Shown here: in pieces, positions 40,431 through 52,330 of the stretch
Layout of the letters: the number at the start of each line of letters is the position of its first letter
How positions within the stretch are numbered: position 1 is the stretch's first letter
Origin: Hymenolepis diminuta
Taxonomy: Eukaryota; Platyhelminthes; Cestoda; Cyclophyllidea; Hymenolepididae
Length of the DNA: 64,000 nucleotides
Direction of reading: 5' to 3'
Assembly: GCA_900708905.1 (NCBI GenBank)
Contig: CAADRB010000003.1
Location: 4,542,820 to 4,606,819, forward strand
The notes under the pieces: generated by a model
Told to the model about the DNA's origin: nothing
The model's input: the letters and a program-made list of their open reading frames with translations, nothing else
Databases searched by the model: none
Position numbers and translations under genes: made by a program

Positions 40431-40590
40431 CTTAAAATTAGTGGTGTTGGTGGTGAAGAAGGCGATCAGCGTTATGGTTCGATGCAATGTGATGCGGCTC
40501 AACTTTAGGCCACTTTTTTATTCCACATTCTTGCGCTGAACCAACTGTTACGTCGGAACGTGGACTAAATTTGATCGATCGAGCGTCAGA
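40431..40590 (-). other. Possible exon bounded by acceptor- and donor-like sites
   Basis: On the minus strand a catccccaag acceptor-like site precedes an open stretch of 50 codons (SDARSIKFSPRSDV... ending LLHHQHH and a stop), and aag|gtattt lies 7 nt after the stop. If it is an exon it might be untranslated or terminal. It is not recognised, and the 81-codon plus/minus overlap could be chance. Confidence 0.15.
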
Positions 40591-40974
40591 CTTGGGGATG
40601 CAAAGACAATGAATAATCAACGACATGTAATGTGCCAAGTTAAGGACCTGTTGTTTTTCATCTATGAATATTATTATAAACAATTTTCAATGATTTTTCG
40701 AAATGCTTAACGTACAATAAATGCAGGATTAAAAAGCAATCTGGTAAAAAAAGAGTATTAAAACGGGTCAAATGAATGATTTCTCGGTACTTAGCCCATC
40801 CAGGCACAGTTTTTTTGATAATTATAATCTAGTACACTTCATTATTCCAAAACGGCTTTACTATTTTAATTTTGGGAGACACCTGAAGTCAGTTACCATA
40901 GAATTCAGCAGATCATAAAGAGGAGAGGAGAAAAAGATGAGGAGAGAAATGTGTCAAAGTGTCAAAGAGTCTTA

Positions 40975-41200
40975 ATTCAGTTGATTTTGGATTCGGTTAA
41001 AATATTTACAAGAAGAATATTTCACATTCCATGAATTAGATTCCTTGATTCGATCCCTAGATTGCAGCAAATGCTGTTCCACGATATCCGGTGCTTCTTG
41101 ACTATAATTTAAACTTATTGGTCGGTCTCATCACTTCAATGCTTTATCCTTTCAGCGCTTGAAAAGGCAGATAATCTTATATGATATTCGGTAGTCTCAC
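40975..41200 (+). repeat. Dispersed repeat family R1, copy 5
   Basis: TTCAGTTGATTTTGGATTCG, then ATTGCAGCAAATGCTGTTCC and ACGATATCCGGTGCTTCTTG, then GGTCGGTCTCATCACTTCAA and TTGAAAAGGCAGATAA. The same blocks appear in the same order in copies at 37.0 and 52.1 kb. Confidence 0.7.
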
Positions 41201-41439
41201 CTTGGAATAGAGGAGGTGAGATTGTTGTAAAGTAGATTAATTTGTCTTATAGAATGCCAGGTAACCGTATTTGAGGAGATTTAAGAAGAAATCTTCCTTT
41301 CCCAAGATGATATTTGTAAGATATGTCCGTATCCCATGAAGGCCTCAAAAACCAAATTAATTTACTATAATTTAGATAGGTTAGGCTTTTATTTAATCAA
41401 ATAAAAGTTAGTGTCTTTTATGTACACTACATTTGATGC

Positions 41440-41900
41440 GATTTGATCAGCCAACGCAGCTCAGAGGAGAGAGAGAGTGTGTGTATAGAGCAGCGCAGTG
41501 AACACAGTGATGCGATGAGAGAGATACGGTGGTATCACAGTGAGCTAGGCTATGGGGAGGGGGCGAAGGCAATCGCTGCAGTTCAACTTTTTTCCCAGGG
41601 GGAAGAGAAGCAACGCAATCTACCCTAATCTACTCTACTCCCGCCTGTCAACTCAATGAACGTGCGCGCGAAGAATGTGAGTGGAGGAAAAAAAGAGCTC
41701 AACGAAGAGCGATAGCGCAGCTACATAACTCCCTCTCTCCCCTATTCTTGGCCTGAACTCGCCGACAAAGCTAGAGAGAGGATGCGCTGCAGAAGAGAGC
41801 AGCTACGAAGTGAGTTAGAGAGAGAGAGAGAGAGATGAAAGTGAGGGTGGTAGGCTTTTTATCCTTGTCGTTTGGCGGTCGTGGAGATTGCGGTGTGTTG
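41440..41900. promoter_or_regulatory. GC-richer island with GA tracts; possible promoter or enhancer
   Basis: An abrupt compositional change in AT-rich DNA: CpG-containing sequence (GTGCGCGCG near 41,660), GA repeats at 41,466-41,477 and 41,816-41,835, and a TATA-like GGATAAAAAG on the minus strand near 41,860. GA repeats bind GAGA-type factors in arthropods. It could be an upstream first exon or promoter of the zinc-finger gene or of an unseen transcript. No protein frame is convincing. Confidence 0.3.
41816..41835 (+). repeat. (GA)n microsatellite in GC-richer island
   Basis: About ten GA units. Confidence 0.95.
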
Positions 41901-42235
41901 GTGATTTATCACCCCAACTCAGAGAGTCAATTCCCAACTGAATTAGCAAGAGTTAAAATAAACTCTCTTTCGTTTCTTCTTTGATTAAATTTATTAAAAG
42001 GTCCCACAGAATTTTGTAGAATTTTTGAGTGGACAAAAACAAAAAAACGAAGGTCTCTTTTTGAGCCATTAACTGCTATTCCAGTTATTCTATAGGGAAT
42101 TTATTGTTATTTTCGTTATTGTCCGTGGCACAGCTAAACTGTGGAAGTATTTCATTGTTTATTTACTCATAAGGGGAAGGGTTCACTTTGTAATGTTCTC
42201 ATGCAATCATTTGACCCTCTGGTTCACGAGTGAGT

Positions 42236-42300
42236 CTTTTTCAGGTTATTCCGAGCTGATTTTATTCAATAGCTGGTCATGTATCCTGTTACGACCAGGA
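42236..42300 (+). repeat. Possible further R1 fragment
   Basis: TTATTCCGAGCTGATTTTAT followed by CAATAGCTGGTCATGTATCC resembles the R1 core from TATTCAGAGCTCATTGA to TGGTCGGTCTTGTC. The match is short and could be chance. Confidence 0.25.
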
Positions 42301-43896
42301 GCGGGTAGATGTGACTGATGGTGACCTTAATTCTCTCAAGGCAAACTCTGATGAAATTCGAGAATATAATATTTATTATTATTAAACATAGTTTACATCT
42401 TAGGTCACTTTCAGTTTCTGAAGTTTTCAAAATAAAATGAATTTAATCGATTTTTCTAAATAAATACCTCTACTATCCAGTGGTTGTTTTAATCGTTTGT
42501 TATTTCCTTTCTTGTGTGTGCTCTTTCCATCTCAAAATTAAAACCTTGAATGGCTTTGAGTCTTCAACCTCGCAAATGGCAGTAAAAAAATTAATTTTTT
42601 AAGATTTTTTTAATAATAGAAGTAAGTTTAAAAGCCTAAAAATCTGTAAAAATTTACAAAGTTGCGTGAGAACTATGAAAGAATCTGGAAAAAAAGGGCA
42701 GAAATTTCACACGATTACAATTTAAAAGCAATGCAATAAAAACAAATACATTAGTAAACATTATTATTATTTTCTAATTAATACGCATTAAATCAATATT
42801 TGAAATCTCCCTCCCCCCTCACACCTCCTCCCCAACCTCTGAATATTGTAAATTAAAATATATTAATTAGTAAATATATCCATTACGAATATTCATTTTA
42901 TATTGGACGTTGAAGTGTTTGAATGGATCGAACTCGCTTAGTTCAGAACTGTTGCAAGAGTTAATATTCGATTCCTCACTGGTTTCGATCAGTAAAGAGG
43001 TACTTGACTAGAATCTTTAGATCACTCGTCTGTCTACTTGATGAATTCCTAAAAATTCAAAGCTTTTTATGAATATTATTTATTTCTCTCTTTGCATATT
43101 TTTCCTCTTTAGAGAAGTCACCCCTAATGAATGATTTCTCAATTAGCACAAGTCCGAAACCAAGAAAAATTTCGTTCATCTTTACTTATTCCCAGTGGTC
43201 AAATTTAAATCACATTCCAAATGAATGGTTAATACCCTGTCAAATTATCGATCGAGACGGGAGAAAATTGCATTGGTCGTCCCTGAAACTATTCATTTAA
43301 CCAGGGAATGTTTCCGGTGCAACGCAGTGAAAAGAGGCATTTTTTCAACTTCTTCAACGTTCTCATCAGGTACGGGTTAAATCAGGAACGAGCGAGAGAC
43401 AGAGAGAGAGTACGAGAAGGTACACTGATTTTTTATTAATCAACTAACTGGAACGACCCTACAATTCCACGGGAACTGTTTCCTGGTGGATAAGGCTTTT
43501 TTTCCATTTTTCTAAATTCAATACCGTAATCCAACTGCTCCATTTGAAGGGGGAAACGGAAGTCTGTTACAATTGTATTTGTAATTTCAAATTGAATTGC
43601 CTTAATACAATCTTCTTTCAGCGGAAAAATATTGAAACATGCTAAAGTCAGATAAATTTTGGTGCATATTTTTCTCTAAATCAATACTTTAGTTAATAAT
43701 ATCATCCAGTTGGATTTTTTTATTTAACGTATATTGAGTCAAATGAACGTCGGCTTTCGGGTAATGACTGAAAGTTAATCAAGACCCTACTTGTTACGGT
43801 TAATAATGATTAATATTCTATAATATACTCGCCAAGTCAAACGAAAATAACCGAATTCGAGATGAAGCAACTCGGAGAAACCCGCATTTTTATCCC

Positions 43897-43932
43897 NNNN
43901 NNNNNNNNNNNNNNNNNNNNNNNNNNNNNNNN
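43897..43932. other. Run of 36 N (assembly gap or masked bases)
   Basis: The sequence is undetermined here. A minus-strand ORF reported across it (43787-44068) is not supportable because it reads through the Ns. Confidence 0.99.
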
Positions 43933-45411
43933 AAATGCTCAAATACATCCGCTGTTCTAAGATGAGCAATGATCTAGTGATATTTAACTTAACCTTTAAC
44001 CTATAAGCACTTGTTTTGAGGAGATGGAGTACACTCTTGTTGTTGAGTTCAACAAAACATTCCTCCAAACGTGCTAATTGTCCTTCATATAATTAGGTAG
44101 GGCGTAAATAATTGATCCACTTATTTAAAGAATGAATTATAGAGATAGTATTGACAATCATCAACTACAAAGAATATTTGTAGTAATAAATCTCTTAGCA
44201 TACGTTAAACACTTGCGTGCTATACTCATCAATTCTTTTGAAGGTATTCACTTCAACGATTTAGTTTGACACTATCACACCGCGCCGTCACAAAATGTGT
44301 AATCATCCTCTATCACTCCTTTAATATTTAATCTCCTCTGCTTCCAAACAAGTCTTATCTCTCCATATTTTTTCATCTTTTCAAGCCAAATCAATTTTTT
44401 CAAGTTTGTGGAACATGACTCCTCGTGATGGACATCTGACAAGTGAGCGCGGATGTGCTGTGCTCCCCCTACTGGACATCTTCATGTTCACCTGGAATGT
44501 GTGTGAGGGTCGGTTTAAAATTTGCCTTTTAAAAACATCTTAACGGGCCTTACGCGAATAACTCTCTCCCTTCACGTTCCTCGGTATTCAGAGCATCTGA
44601 ACAGCAGATTGAATCTTCCTCCCCACAACGATGAAGAAATTCATACAGTTAAATAGATGATATGATTATGTGTTATAAAAGTAAATTATCATTCCTTCTT
44701 TATGATAAAACATTAATATTACAGTGAATAAGTAAGGGTTGAATAGGGGGATTAATTGTATTTCCGAAAACTTACCTCCAGGTAATTTTGCGTTGGAAAG
44801 TCGATCATCCAGTTTGATCTTTAAGTAGCTTTTGCACACCTAATTATCAAATTACCAACACAACCTTCTGTTTAGCGAGTTGAATTTGCTATGTCTTAAT
44901 GCTTGACAGAAGAAGGTACTTCGTGACATTTCTACGGGTATTTAATCGACGCAAATCAATTCAAATCAACACCCTCAAAAAGTCCGACGAAATGAAGTGA
45001 TAATTGGGTTTTCTGCATTTGAAATTCTTGACATTCCCCCAGAAAAATAGAAGCGTTGTTGTACAGCCAAACTTGCCTTCACAAGATGGATGTTCAACGT
45101 TGTATGATCCTCAGAGAAATGAATACCCTGAAGTTCTCGCTCTTTGTCATAACTGGGAGATATTGGATTAAATTCCTCGAATTTTCTTCAAATAACTTAA
45201 TATGTGCCATTTTCTTTGACCCCTTCGCTAAAAGTTCGAAAATATTTTAAACAGTCCTTGTTTTTATTAAAACTTGGTAGATTTTATTTCTATGGCTACT
45301 TTGAATTTATGCTTAACACAATTTCAGGAAATTCAATTTGCCTGATCCAACTGTCCAGACTTAATGAAAAAAATACCGAAATAATTTGTAATTTATTCTG
45401 CATGTCAGTCA

Positions 45412-45600
45412 TCAAATAGCGCGAAAATGAGGAAATAAGCAGGTGATAATTGACATTAAAAAATCATCTTGATCACTGTTGACAGGCGTCTCGAATGTGA
45501 AACTTCCCCTCTTGAACAGCAGGAAGTCGAATGTGGTCTGCTCAAACATTTGAGCGACAACTGCAAATACGTCATTTGAGTCTGGCCAAATCACACAATG
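45412..45600 (-). CDS. Unrecognised small ORF with coding-like codons and AATAAA downstream
   Basis: An open minus-strand frame reads through IWPDSNDVFAVVAQMFEQTT and on to FPHFRAI before a stop at 45412. Many third positions are G or C (GAC, GTC, CAG, TTC, CTG, AAG), unlike the AT-rich surroundings. AATAAA follows on the same strand at 45397-45392, about 15 nt after the stop. The frame opens just after an in-frame TGA, and a cag acceptor-like site lies inside it. It could be a terminal exon, or a fragment of a decayed mobile element. I recognise no domain. Confidence 0.25.
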   Translation of the reverse strand, partial: HCVIWPDSNDVFAVVAQMFEQTTFDFLLFKRGSFTFETPVNSDQDDFLMSIITCLFPHFRAI

Positions 45601-48295
45601 ATCGAGTTGAAAAGATACTCAAATTGAACCACTTTATGGAGGATTTAACTTGAGAAATTACTCGATACTAATCACTTTGGTCAATTTGTTTCAGGAGATA
45701 GACAACAACAAATAGTTTTAATGTATCGATAATTATTGTAATAAATTAATATCTTGTCATATTTAATATAATAATATAAAGATGAATAGTACGCATTAAT
45801 AAAAGGAGAGATGAGAGATGCTAGCAAACAGTTAAGTGAATATATTATTCCAGTTAGTTCCTTCGTGCACTTCCTCCATCGTAACATTCTAGCTGTTCAC
45901 TAGGAGCCATCTGAATATGCCCTCAAGACTTTGTGTTGCAGCTCTGGAATGGTTAATGATGATTTCTAATGTTTATCGCAATATCTATTAAAAACTACAT
46001 TTCACGGACTGGATAATGGGTACGGCGAGTTCACCTCCAAACAACCAATTACCTCAAGAGTTAGCGTCAAGAATTTCTGATAGTCTGAAGTAATAAAAAG
46101 GTTCTGTTTAGACGACCATTTTATAATGAATTAACAAATTAGCTTTTTGAAATTGGGGAACCCTTTCCAATACTATTTGATTCATGTCTGAATTCAGTCA
46201 GTACAGACGGAATTTTGATAGTCATATCAAATTTTGGTAATTAAATCAGAAGAATGTTATAGTTAGGGTTGATATTCCATTCAAAAAAGTGTTTACAAAT
46301 TCATCTTTGTTCTCCAAAAAGAATAGCATTAATCTAACTTTTTAATCTTCAGGTAGAAGCGGCAATGCAGAAATTAATACTGCGTGGCATTATCCGGTGT
46401 GCCTTGGAAGTCATTAGTACCGAAAGGTCAGTGAACTTGGGAGAAAGAGGGGATGGGGATCGGGCTACGGAAATGGAGGTGGTATAGAGAGAAGGTATAC
46501 TAGAAGGGGAGGTTAGAGTTAGAAAGTAAAAACGAGACGCTTGGTAATGATCCTCACTCCCAGCTGGACATTTGCAGGGGCAATTGTTTACACAAATAAA
46601 AATGCTAATTAATTTTAAAGATACTTTAAATAGGAAGAATCGTTCGAGCACGGAGATTAGGTACGGAAAATCTCAATTCGTCATTTAAAATGCAGATACA
46701 ACTTTCCTAGTTTAGCTCAACTAAGAGGTAATTTTCGACAATCGATAATTCAAATTTGAATTTTATTCGTAATAGGTACAATTTGTCCCAATTAACTGAA
46801 TATTTTTATGTTACTGTTGGAAATAAAAATTATACCTAACTGCACCATTATTTCGACAATTCTAGACGATATCAATTAAGGGAATATGTTCTATAATACT
46901 GATAGGTCTACGTATCATTAAGATGACGGATAAATTTGATAAAACCTCGGAGTTGCATGCTTCCAGCCATTTCATCCTAGATGCTTTTGTAGGTGAGCCT
47001 TTTGAAGGCCGTCGTTCAGCTATCCATAAGCTCTACATGACGGTTTACAGTTCCGGCTAATTGTGTTCTTTCTGCTACCCTCAAGACATTTCACTGTGAT
47101 ATCTTGACGCAACCAACTCCAGTTACCAGAGCTGGAAAAACTGGCACGAAAGAGTTGGTATCCTAATGATTCTATACCAACCTGCGGCATTAAATTTTGT
47201 AGATACATCGTGATATTGATCTTTAAAACATTTTGTATTAATATGATCATTTTATTAGTAGGAAAAGTGTTGAAGATAAAAGATTCAAGAGGACGTTATT
47301 GATAGAGAGATTTGAATGAGTGCATTCAGAGTAAGAAAACATGCTGAACGAAAGCAAATTCTTAAAAACAAAATGAATTTATCATCATTGGTTGGCATTC
47401 AGTTGAAGGTATTCCTTCACTATCGATCTGATTACTTCATTCTGTGAGCAGACAAACAGAGCTCCTATGCATAGATAATTTGCCCTATTTTAACGTCCCC
47501 GAGGAGAAAAAGTGCTGAGCAGTTTATTAAGGTATCGACTACAGGCATGAATTTTGCATGTACCTGTAACCTGGTCAAATATTCATTCCTCCTGAGATTC
47601 CCTCACTTTTGCACAAAAACACCATTTTTTAAAGCCTTTTAAAATGGTCAACCTGACGATTTTAGAGTTCAGAGTCAGTAAAGATTTTGATTCCTTGGCT
47701 TATCCGAATTCAAGTCTCTCAGACATTAATTGAATTGATCCAACTCTTCCTTCTTCTTAGATGTGATCGTTTTGCCTTGCCATGGAGAACACTAAGTGTT
47801 GACCTTTTAAAACCAACTTGGGTGATGAATTTATCCCTACAATAAAGGTTCGGATCTGTTATAATCATGATACTTTAAAAAAAGATTATTTGTCTAAATT
47901 GTATTATAAATAATATATTTTATAAAATATTTTTTTAAAACAATAATTCAGAGCCAAAAGTTAATAAATTCACATGAAGAGATGGGATAAATTTGGTGTT
48001 TTCATTCGATGTGTGTAGATCAAATAGAAAGTCATTAAAATTTATTTAAGAAAAAAATATTATTATTATTAATTCATATCAACTGCCTATTTTTAATACC
48101 GATGAATAATCTTTCAAAAATTGTCTCCAATTCTAACTTAAAGGGTGAAGAAAGCATATCAGTCTTCTTAGACGATCTCGACTCCTCGGGCGTTCATTCC
48201 GATAGTTAAAAAAAAATATAAAAGTGTAATATATAATTTTCTATTTACTTATGTCAAAATTGTATTAACTTTTATAAGAAGAAAAGAATATCTCT

Positions 48296-48305
48296 GGGGG
48301 GGGGG
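48296..48305 (+). repeat. Poly(G) run of ten
   Basis: Unusual in this AT-rich context. Confidence 0.95.
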
Positions 48306-49079
48306 TTTGACCAACTATGTATGAATAAACTGCCCCATGAGCTGTGAATACCGAAAACGTGAGGTCATTCCCAAAGAGTACAATGTGTTCATCGAGAATC
48401 CGAAAATCGAGTTATGTAATAATCTTTTGATATCTTTACTTTTTACTAAAAATTGATCTCCCTCCCTCAGCACGTATTGAAATTCTCTACTGTTTCCAGC
48501 GTTCATCTGCTTCCTCGCGATGAAAAATTCACCCGCACGTTCCGAAATATTCGAAATATCGTCTTTAAAGTTTACGGGTAAACTAACCCAGTTTGCACTA
48601 TTATATTTACTATGCAGTACATATTTGTGAGATCTAAATTATTGCAAAACAGTTGGTTTTTTATCGGAACCTTCGGTCTCATAGTGTTTGAGACGATTCC
48701 AAAGGTCATTTTTGAAAAAAAACGCACGGGAGCACTATCAACCGACCCGTTCCCAATGAGTCAACATGCCAACAGGTCGTAATGAGTAGCTTTGTGTATG
48801 AGTGGTCTGTTTAAGTTTTATTGAATTCTTATTGCCTTATTTGGCTCTTAGTTTGAGTGCGCACGTTGTGAGTGCGGTATGATGAACGACTTCCTGGTCA
48901 AAAGTCACTCCTAATTTCACTTAAAACGTGGAACAAAGCCTCGAGGTTATTTCAAAAATAAGTAAACAGCCCATTTCAAATTAATTCCTGCTTATTCAAC
49001 ACTTACACAAGTCAGACTAAAATTTGTACATTTATACGCTTATCAACGACAAGGAATCTACGTTCATCACCAGGAAGCT

Positions 49080-49850
49080 GATATATATTACTTAAATCCA
49101 CCTCACTTTTAAGTGCTTGGAGATACGACTGCATAGTTGTATGGCCAACATTTTAGGGAGAGGGTATTTACTTGTTTACTCCACATACCTCATAAGAATG
49201 TGTCGTTATTCTGGCTGCTTCCTCACAAAAGTCCCTCTAGAAGAGGCCAGCATTAAATGTCAATATTGCTATTTTATCCCTCTTTCAAGAGACTTCAAAG
49301 ACTTTGAACATGTGATTCTTAATTTCGTGTTTCAACTTTACGTCCTTGAAAAAGTGTTCCAGTCGGCAGTAAAGAAAGCGTAGCCTTTCCATTAGCAAAT
49401 ATTCACATACACTATTCTGTACGAAATAATATGTGGTGGAGTTTAACAAATCCGAACGGGAAGGTATTTTGATCATGGTAAAGGGGTCAGATAAAAAATT
49501 TCCTTGCCATCATGATCGATTTGCTGTAGCTTCGACGTCGTGTCTGTTTCCCTCCAAGTTTTCACTGCATTTATTGAACATTTTTATTAAATTTATTCAA
49601 TCAACAAAAATAATCAGATAATTTTCGAATTACAAATTCGGTCGTAAAGATTTGTCGCTTTAAATCTACCACAGTTATCGAATGCAGTGACAGATAAAAT
49701 ATGCAGATCTCTTTTGAAATGTAAAGCAATCTTTGGAATTCTGGTTGAAATCTGCTCCATTTTTTCCTTAATACCATCAAGATACTTGAGGAGGGTGTAT
49801 TTCAACTTATTTTTAAGATGGTTGAGAGATAATTTCACTGGTTTTCATGA
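49080..49850 (-). other. Cluster of broken coding-like frames, possible unrecognised element relic
   Basis: On the minus strand 49838-49614 reads KLSLNHLKNKLKYTLLKYLD, then KEKMEQISTRIPKIALHFKR, and stops. Further in-frame fragments follow (about 49,560-49,480 with DTTSKLQQIDHDGKEI; 49476-49285 ending KNHMFKVFEVS). The succession of semi-open, frameshifted pieces is what a dead transposon looks like, but I cannot assign a family. Confidence 0.2.
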
Positions 49851-50635
49851 ATAAACATTTGAATTCTCCTCCTCTTTCAGGGTCGCTTATAGCCCAATCA
49901 AGTTTGATCCCAGTAGAAGGCTAACTTCTGAATTTACGTAAGTTCAAGTAATGAGTAACTGCGCCACTTCCATCTTCCTTTCTGCACAGCATTTAACTTG
50001 AGTATTCCGCTACGGTTTCTTAATACACTTACCAACATATTTAGACCTTACTAGAGCGGCAAGTGCTCAGAAATTATCTGAACCATGGCATTAAATTAAG
50101 ATGAAAGGACTGAACGAGTCATTGATCAATTAACATCATGTTTCTTATTGTGTCTGTGAGTATGCGCGTGAATATATAATGCCTCCATCTTAATAAATTG
50201 TGGCGCCATTTCAGTTTTCACCTTAGTTGATTTAAATTAACCCCACGCGCAATCCATTAATTATTATGCCGCTCCTCCGACTGAATCAACATTCCACAAA
50301 ACTTTAACTAAACATTTAATTTTATTTCAATTTGCAAAGTAAAAGAAATTGTAATTATTTAATTAATTCAATTTTGATTGAATGAATGAATATTAATTAA
50401 TCATTAAACAACGTTCTGACAATGACAACCGTATAAAATTAATTAGTATTATTCATCAGTTTATGATTTTCTAAATTTTGAAATATGGATCAATACTATT
50501 TCGTATGCCAGTTGCGAGGAGGTAACATACTAATTAGAGGTGATTGAATTCAGTAATAACCCAGTTTAATATATGTCAAGAGTGATCTTAGGAAATAGGA
50601 GCTTTTCAACGAGAATGTCTGCGAAATGACCTTAT

Positions 50636-50806
50636 ATGAGTGTTGAAAGGCATAAGCATTCAGGAGCGCTCAAAGAAGTTCCTGACCTGAAGTTAACTGA
50701 ACCCTCTTTTCTTCCACCCGATGGAGATACAGTTAAGGACGTTGCGATCGAACAAATATCAGATGAAACAGATGTCATTATTTTCGAACACTTATTGAAA
50801 GGATAA
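50636..50806 (+). CDS. Unrecognised 56-codon ORF with natural-looking composition
   Basis: ATG to TAA, with an in-frame TGA three codons upstream of the ATG. The product is hydrophilic and acidic with balanced composition, running from MSVERHKHSGALKEV through LPPDGDTVKDVAIEQI to IIFEHLLKG. This differs from the Lys/Asn/Ile/Phe-rich chance frames nearby. It has no recognised domain, signal peptide or membrane segment. It could be a short gene, an exon or a transposon scrap. Confidence 0.25.
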   Translation: MSVERHKHSGALKEVPDLKLTEPSFLPPDGDTVKDVAIEQISDETDVIIFEHLLKG

Positions 50807-52019
50807 CTTACTTCGTACATAGATAATTTATGAATATAACAAAATCAATAATTTATAAAAATTTGAAATGCAATCTCTCCGCATCCTGAACACATCCTTC
50901 AAACAAACCTAGAAGAAGACTACACTTGAAAAATCGGTGAAAGTCATACAATTTTCCCCAATCCAATTGGCTTTTAATCAATTTAAAAATTAAAAAAAAT
51001 TATTAATTTCTCATTTAATTAATTAAATAATGGATATTTTGGCTCATTTTCAAAATGAAATCCTAAAATAACAAGATTATATTAAAGAAATTAATTCAGT
51101 GAATCATTGTGTATATATTCACATAGTTTTTATTCCACGAAATATGATGGAGGTGTCCCTTAACGAATTGAATTCAACTAATTAAAACTCCTTGACAATT
51201 TTCATATAATTTAATTAATAGAAAGTCGGTAATGATCAAATTGTTGCCAGGCAAATGAAAAAAACAACAAAGGATTTATTCCATGTTTTCATTTAATTTC
51301 GATTATCAAAATGAAGTAGATACTTCATGAAAGACAGCATCGTATCTACAATTCAGTAATATTTTAGTCAAACCAAATTCCAATTTGAATATAAACTTCC
51401 CATTGGGGTATTTTTATAAAAAATCAATAAAACGTATTACTTTAATTGTTTTGCCTCGTTTGAGGAATAAAAGGAATCAGATAATGATTGAGTTGGGAGA
51501 TGGGAGTTCGCCGAGCCTGTCGATCTTATGCTGAAATTGAAAAAGTGGCATTATTGGCAAGGAGGTTATCCACGAGGGTCCCTTAGATGTCTACCACTTG
51601 AGGAGTATGTTCAAATCCGTAGATAAGTTTCTCACGGTAAGAAAAGTTAATAAATTAACTTAAAACAATTTTCTACTATTTTATTTAATATTTATTAATA
51701 TTTCTCAATACTGTAATGGATTTACTGTTTCAGTAACAAATCACAATTCATTCAAACTTTAAATTTAAAATTTGTTTTGAATTCAAATTTAAAAATTATT
51801 TTTGATAACCTTCAAAAGGAATTAAACTCCGAAAGGGACTTTCCTTTTGCAGAAAGTTTATTTATACGAGAACTGTTTGAATTTAACTGAAATGCTAGAC
51901 AATATTCATTATTGAAAGACCTTCAGGCCTCAAATTTGAAGAAGAAGAGTGTGTTGCATTAAAAGTGTCGTGATTGCTATCTCAAATCCACCTTTTTATG
52001 ATTGTGAGTTGCTAGAGCA

Positions 52020-52330
52020 ACACATAAATGTATTTCGCCTTCTCAACAATCGAGAGAGACAATGAGTCAATGTGACAAGACCGATTATGAATACTAAAAA
52101 TCGGTCGGTAAGCGGCATGACGTCGTGGACAAGCATTTGCTGCAACTCTGGCGACGAATAACGTAATGTAAATTTTGGAACGTGACCTGTCCACTTTGTA
52201 AACATTGTACAACCCAGATCCAAAATCAAATGAAGTAGGATTTTTTGGTTTCTAGGCGTTTCTCTCAGTACCTTTCTGATCCCATCCCATTTATAATGTG
52301 TGGGAATTTCTGTTAACTGATTTCGGTTGC
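52020..52330 (-). repeat. Dispersed repeat family R1, copy 6 (longest)
   Basis: Minus-strand order: AAATGGGATGGGATCAGAAA, CTACTTCATTTGATTTTGGA, CGTTCCAAAATTTAC, TTGCAGCAAATGCTTGTCCA, CGACGTCATGCCGCTTACCG, TCGGTCTTGTCACATTG and GTTGAGAAGGCGAAATACA. A 77-codon minus-strand frame (52229-51996) runs through it, and part of that reading (QQMLVHDV) is also legible in copy 1 as EQMLVYDV. The family may therefore derive from coding sequence; I do not recognise the protein. Confidence 0.7.

Larger units (their letters stand above)
42301..52019. other. Gene-poor stretch
   Basis: AT-rich, with long homeodomain-like TTAATTAA-rich segments at about 50,360-50,410 and 51,000-51,030. Apart from the small ORFs at 45.4 and 50.6 kb, the 49-kb broken frames and the N gap, I see nothing supportable. 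Confidence 0.5.

Noticed and set aside
43787..44068. 93-codon minus-strand frame
   Set aside because: Reads through the 36-base N gap.
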